From positions 1-6,650 of the forward strand of contig JACIWY010000200.1 in assembly GCA_014360745.1 (NCBI GenBank): DNA of 6,650 nt, given 5' to 3'. Made by a program: the position numbers and the translations under genes. Positions 6,215 to 6,650 of the stretch are shown piece after piece. How positions within the stretch are numbered: the first letter of the stretch is position 1; every line of letters starts with the position of its first letter. Source of the DNA: Chloroflexota bacterium. Lineage in GTDB: Bacteria; Chloroflexota; Anaerolineae; UBA1429. The notes beneath the pieces were generated by a model. The model made no database searches. It saw only the letters and a program-made list of their open reading frames with translations, and was not told the origin of the DNA.

Positions 6215-6650
6215 GTGAAAGCACACAACGCTAACGACAAACCCGGCCGCCTCGCGCCCATTGTGGTCGGCGCCTTGATCGTCGCAAATATCGTCCTCTT
6301 CTCTTGGCTGGCCACCCTGCGCCATGAGACATGGGGCACGAGCGCTATGGACCTGGGGTACACCGATCAGGTCGTTTGGAACACCATCCACGGGCGCCTG
6401 CTGCGTTTTTCTACGCTAGAGAATGTGCCTATCGATCTGCCGTTGGAGCGTTTTCGGCGCACCGACATCCTCTTGGCTTACCATGTCGAGCTGTTGCTGG
6501 TGCCCATTTCGTTGCTTTACCTGCTGTGGGCCAGCCCGATGGCACTGCTCTTTTTGCAGGTCGTCGTTGTCTCGCTGGGCGCTTGGCCCGCCTTTTTGTT
6601 GGCCCGCGAGCAGTTGGCGAGCGATTTCGCCGGCGTCGTTTTCGGCCTCG
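6215..6650 (+). CDS. DUF2079-like polytopic membrane protein, N-terminal part (runs off the window)
   Basis: The frame is open from the GTG at 6215 to the window edge (145 codons). A short polar N-terminus is followed by a first membrane segment (IVVGALIVANIVLFSWLA), then an extracytoplasmic stretch with MDLGYTDQVVWNTIHGRLL, FRRTDILLAYHVELLLVPIS, and further hydrophobic segments (SLLYLLW, MALLFLQVVVVSLGAWPAFLLA). The D-x-G-x-x-D-Q-x-x-W-N-x-x-H-G pattern, a later H, and LLxPxxLLY then LLxLQ are what I associate with DUF2079 membrane proteins, which are thought to be GT-C-like glycosyltransferases using lipid-linked sugars. A TAG at 6176-6178 closes the frame upstream and no in-frame ATG lies near, so GTG 6215 is the likeliest start despite a weak ribosome binding site. 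An ATG at 6208 is out of frame. It is 77 bases after the hemoprotein gene, so it may or may not share its transcript. A lipid-linked sugar made by the upstream glycosyltransferase could feed it; this is speculation. Confidence 0.7.
   Translation, partial: MKAHNANDKPGRLAPIVVGALIVANIVLFSWLATLRHETWGTSAMDLGYTDQVVWNTIHGRLLRFSTLENVPIDLPLERFRRTDILLAYHVELLLVPISLLYLLWASPMALLFLQVVVVSLGAWPAFLLAREQLASDFAGVVFGL

Overview
The window looks like a GC-rich bacterial chromosome segment, most likely from a member of the Chloroflexota (Anaerolineae-type). This is inferred from three things: a long run of TPxPPTx heptads used as a linker in an exported lipoprotein, a DUF2079-type membrane protein, and the general style of the proteins. 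No rRNA or other taxonomic marker is present, so the assignment is tentative.

Layout. Positions 1-456 (minus strand) hold only the C-terminal part of a type ISP restriction-modification enzyme. An in-frame stop sits where its N-terminal part should continue, so it looks like a 5'-truncated remnant. Positions 457-640 are non-coding. They hold a plausible extended -10 promoter pointing right and a small hairpin in the presumed leader. From 641 all genes run on the plus strand: a radical SAM/SPASM protein (641-1621), a family 2 glycosyltransferase (1635-2369), a second radical SAM/SPASM protein (2366-3442), a large two-heme cytochrome c lipoprotein (3518-5419), a small exported protein resembling the heme-binding subunit of ethylbenzene dehydrogenase (5433-6137), and the start of a DUF2079-like polytopic membrane protein (6215 to the window end).

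How they may work together. The first three genes are tightly packed (13-base gap, then a 4-base ATGA overlap) and are probably co-transcribed and translationally coupled. The two hemoprotein genes form a second tight pair (13-base gap), 75 bases further on. No promoter or terminator is obvious between the two groups, so one five-gene operon is possible. The first group suggests cytoplasmic radical chemistry plus transfer of a sugar to an acceptor, perhaps a polyprenyl phosphate. The second suggests electron transfer outside the cytoplasmic membrane. No precursor peptide, molybdoenzyme or other catalytic subunit is visible, so the substrate and the link between the groups are unknown. The most notable points are the pairing of two different SPASM proteins around a glycosyltransferase, the association with the hemoprotein pair, and the unusual architecture of the cytochrome lipoprotein.
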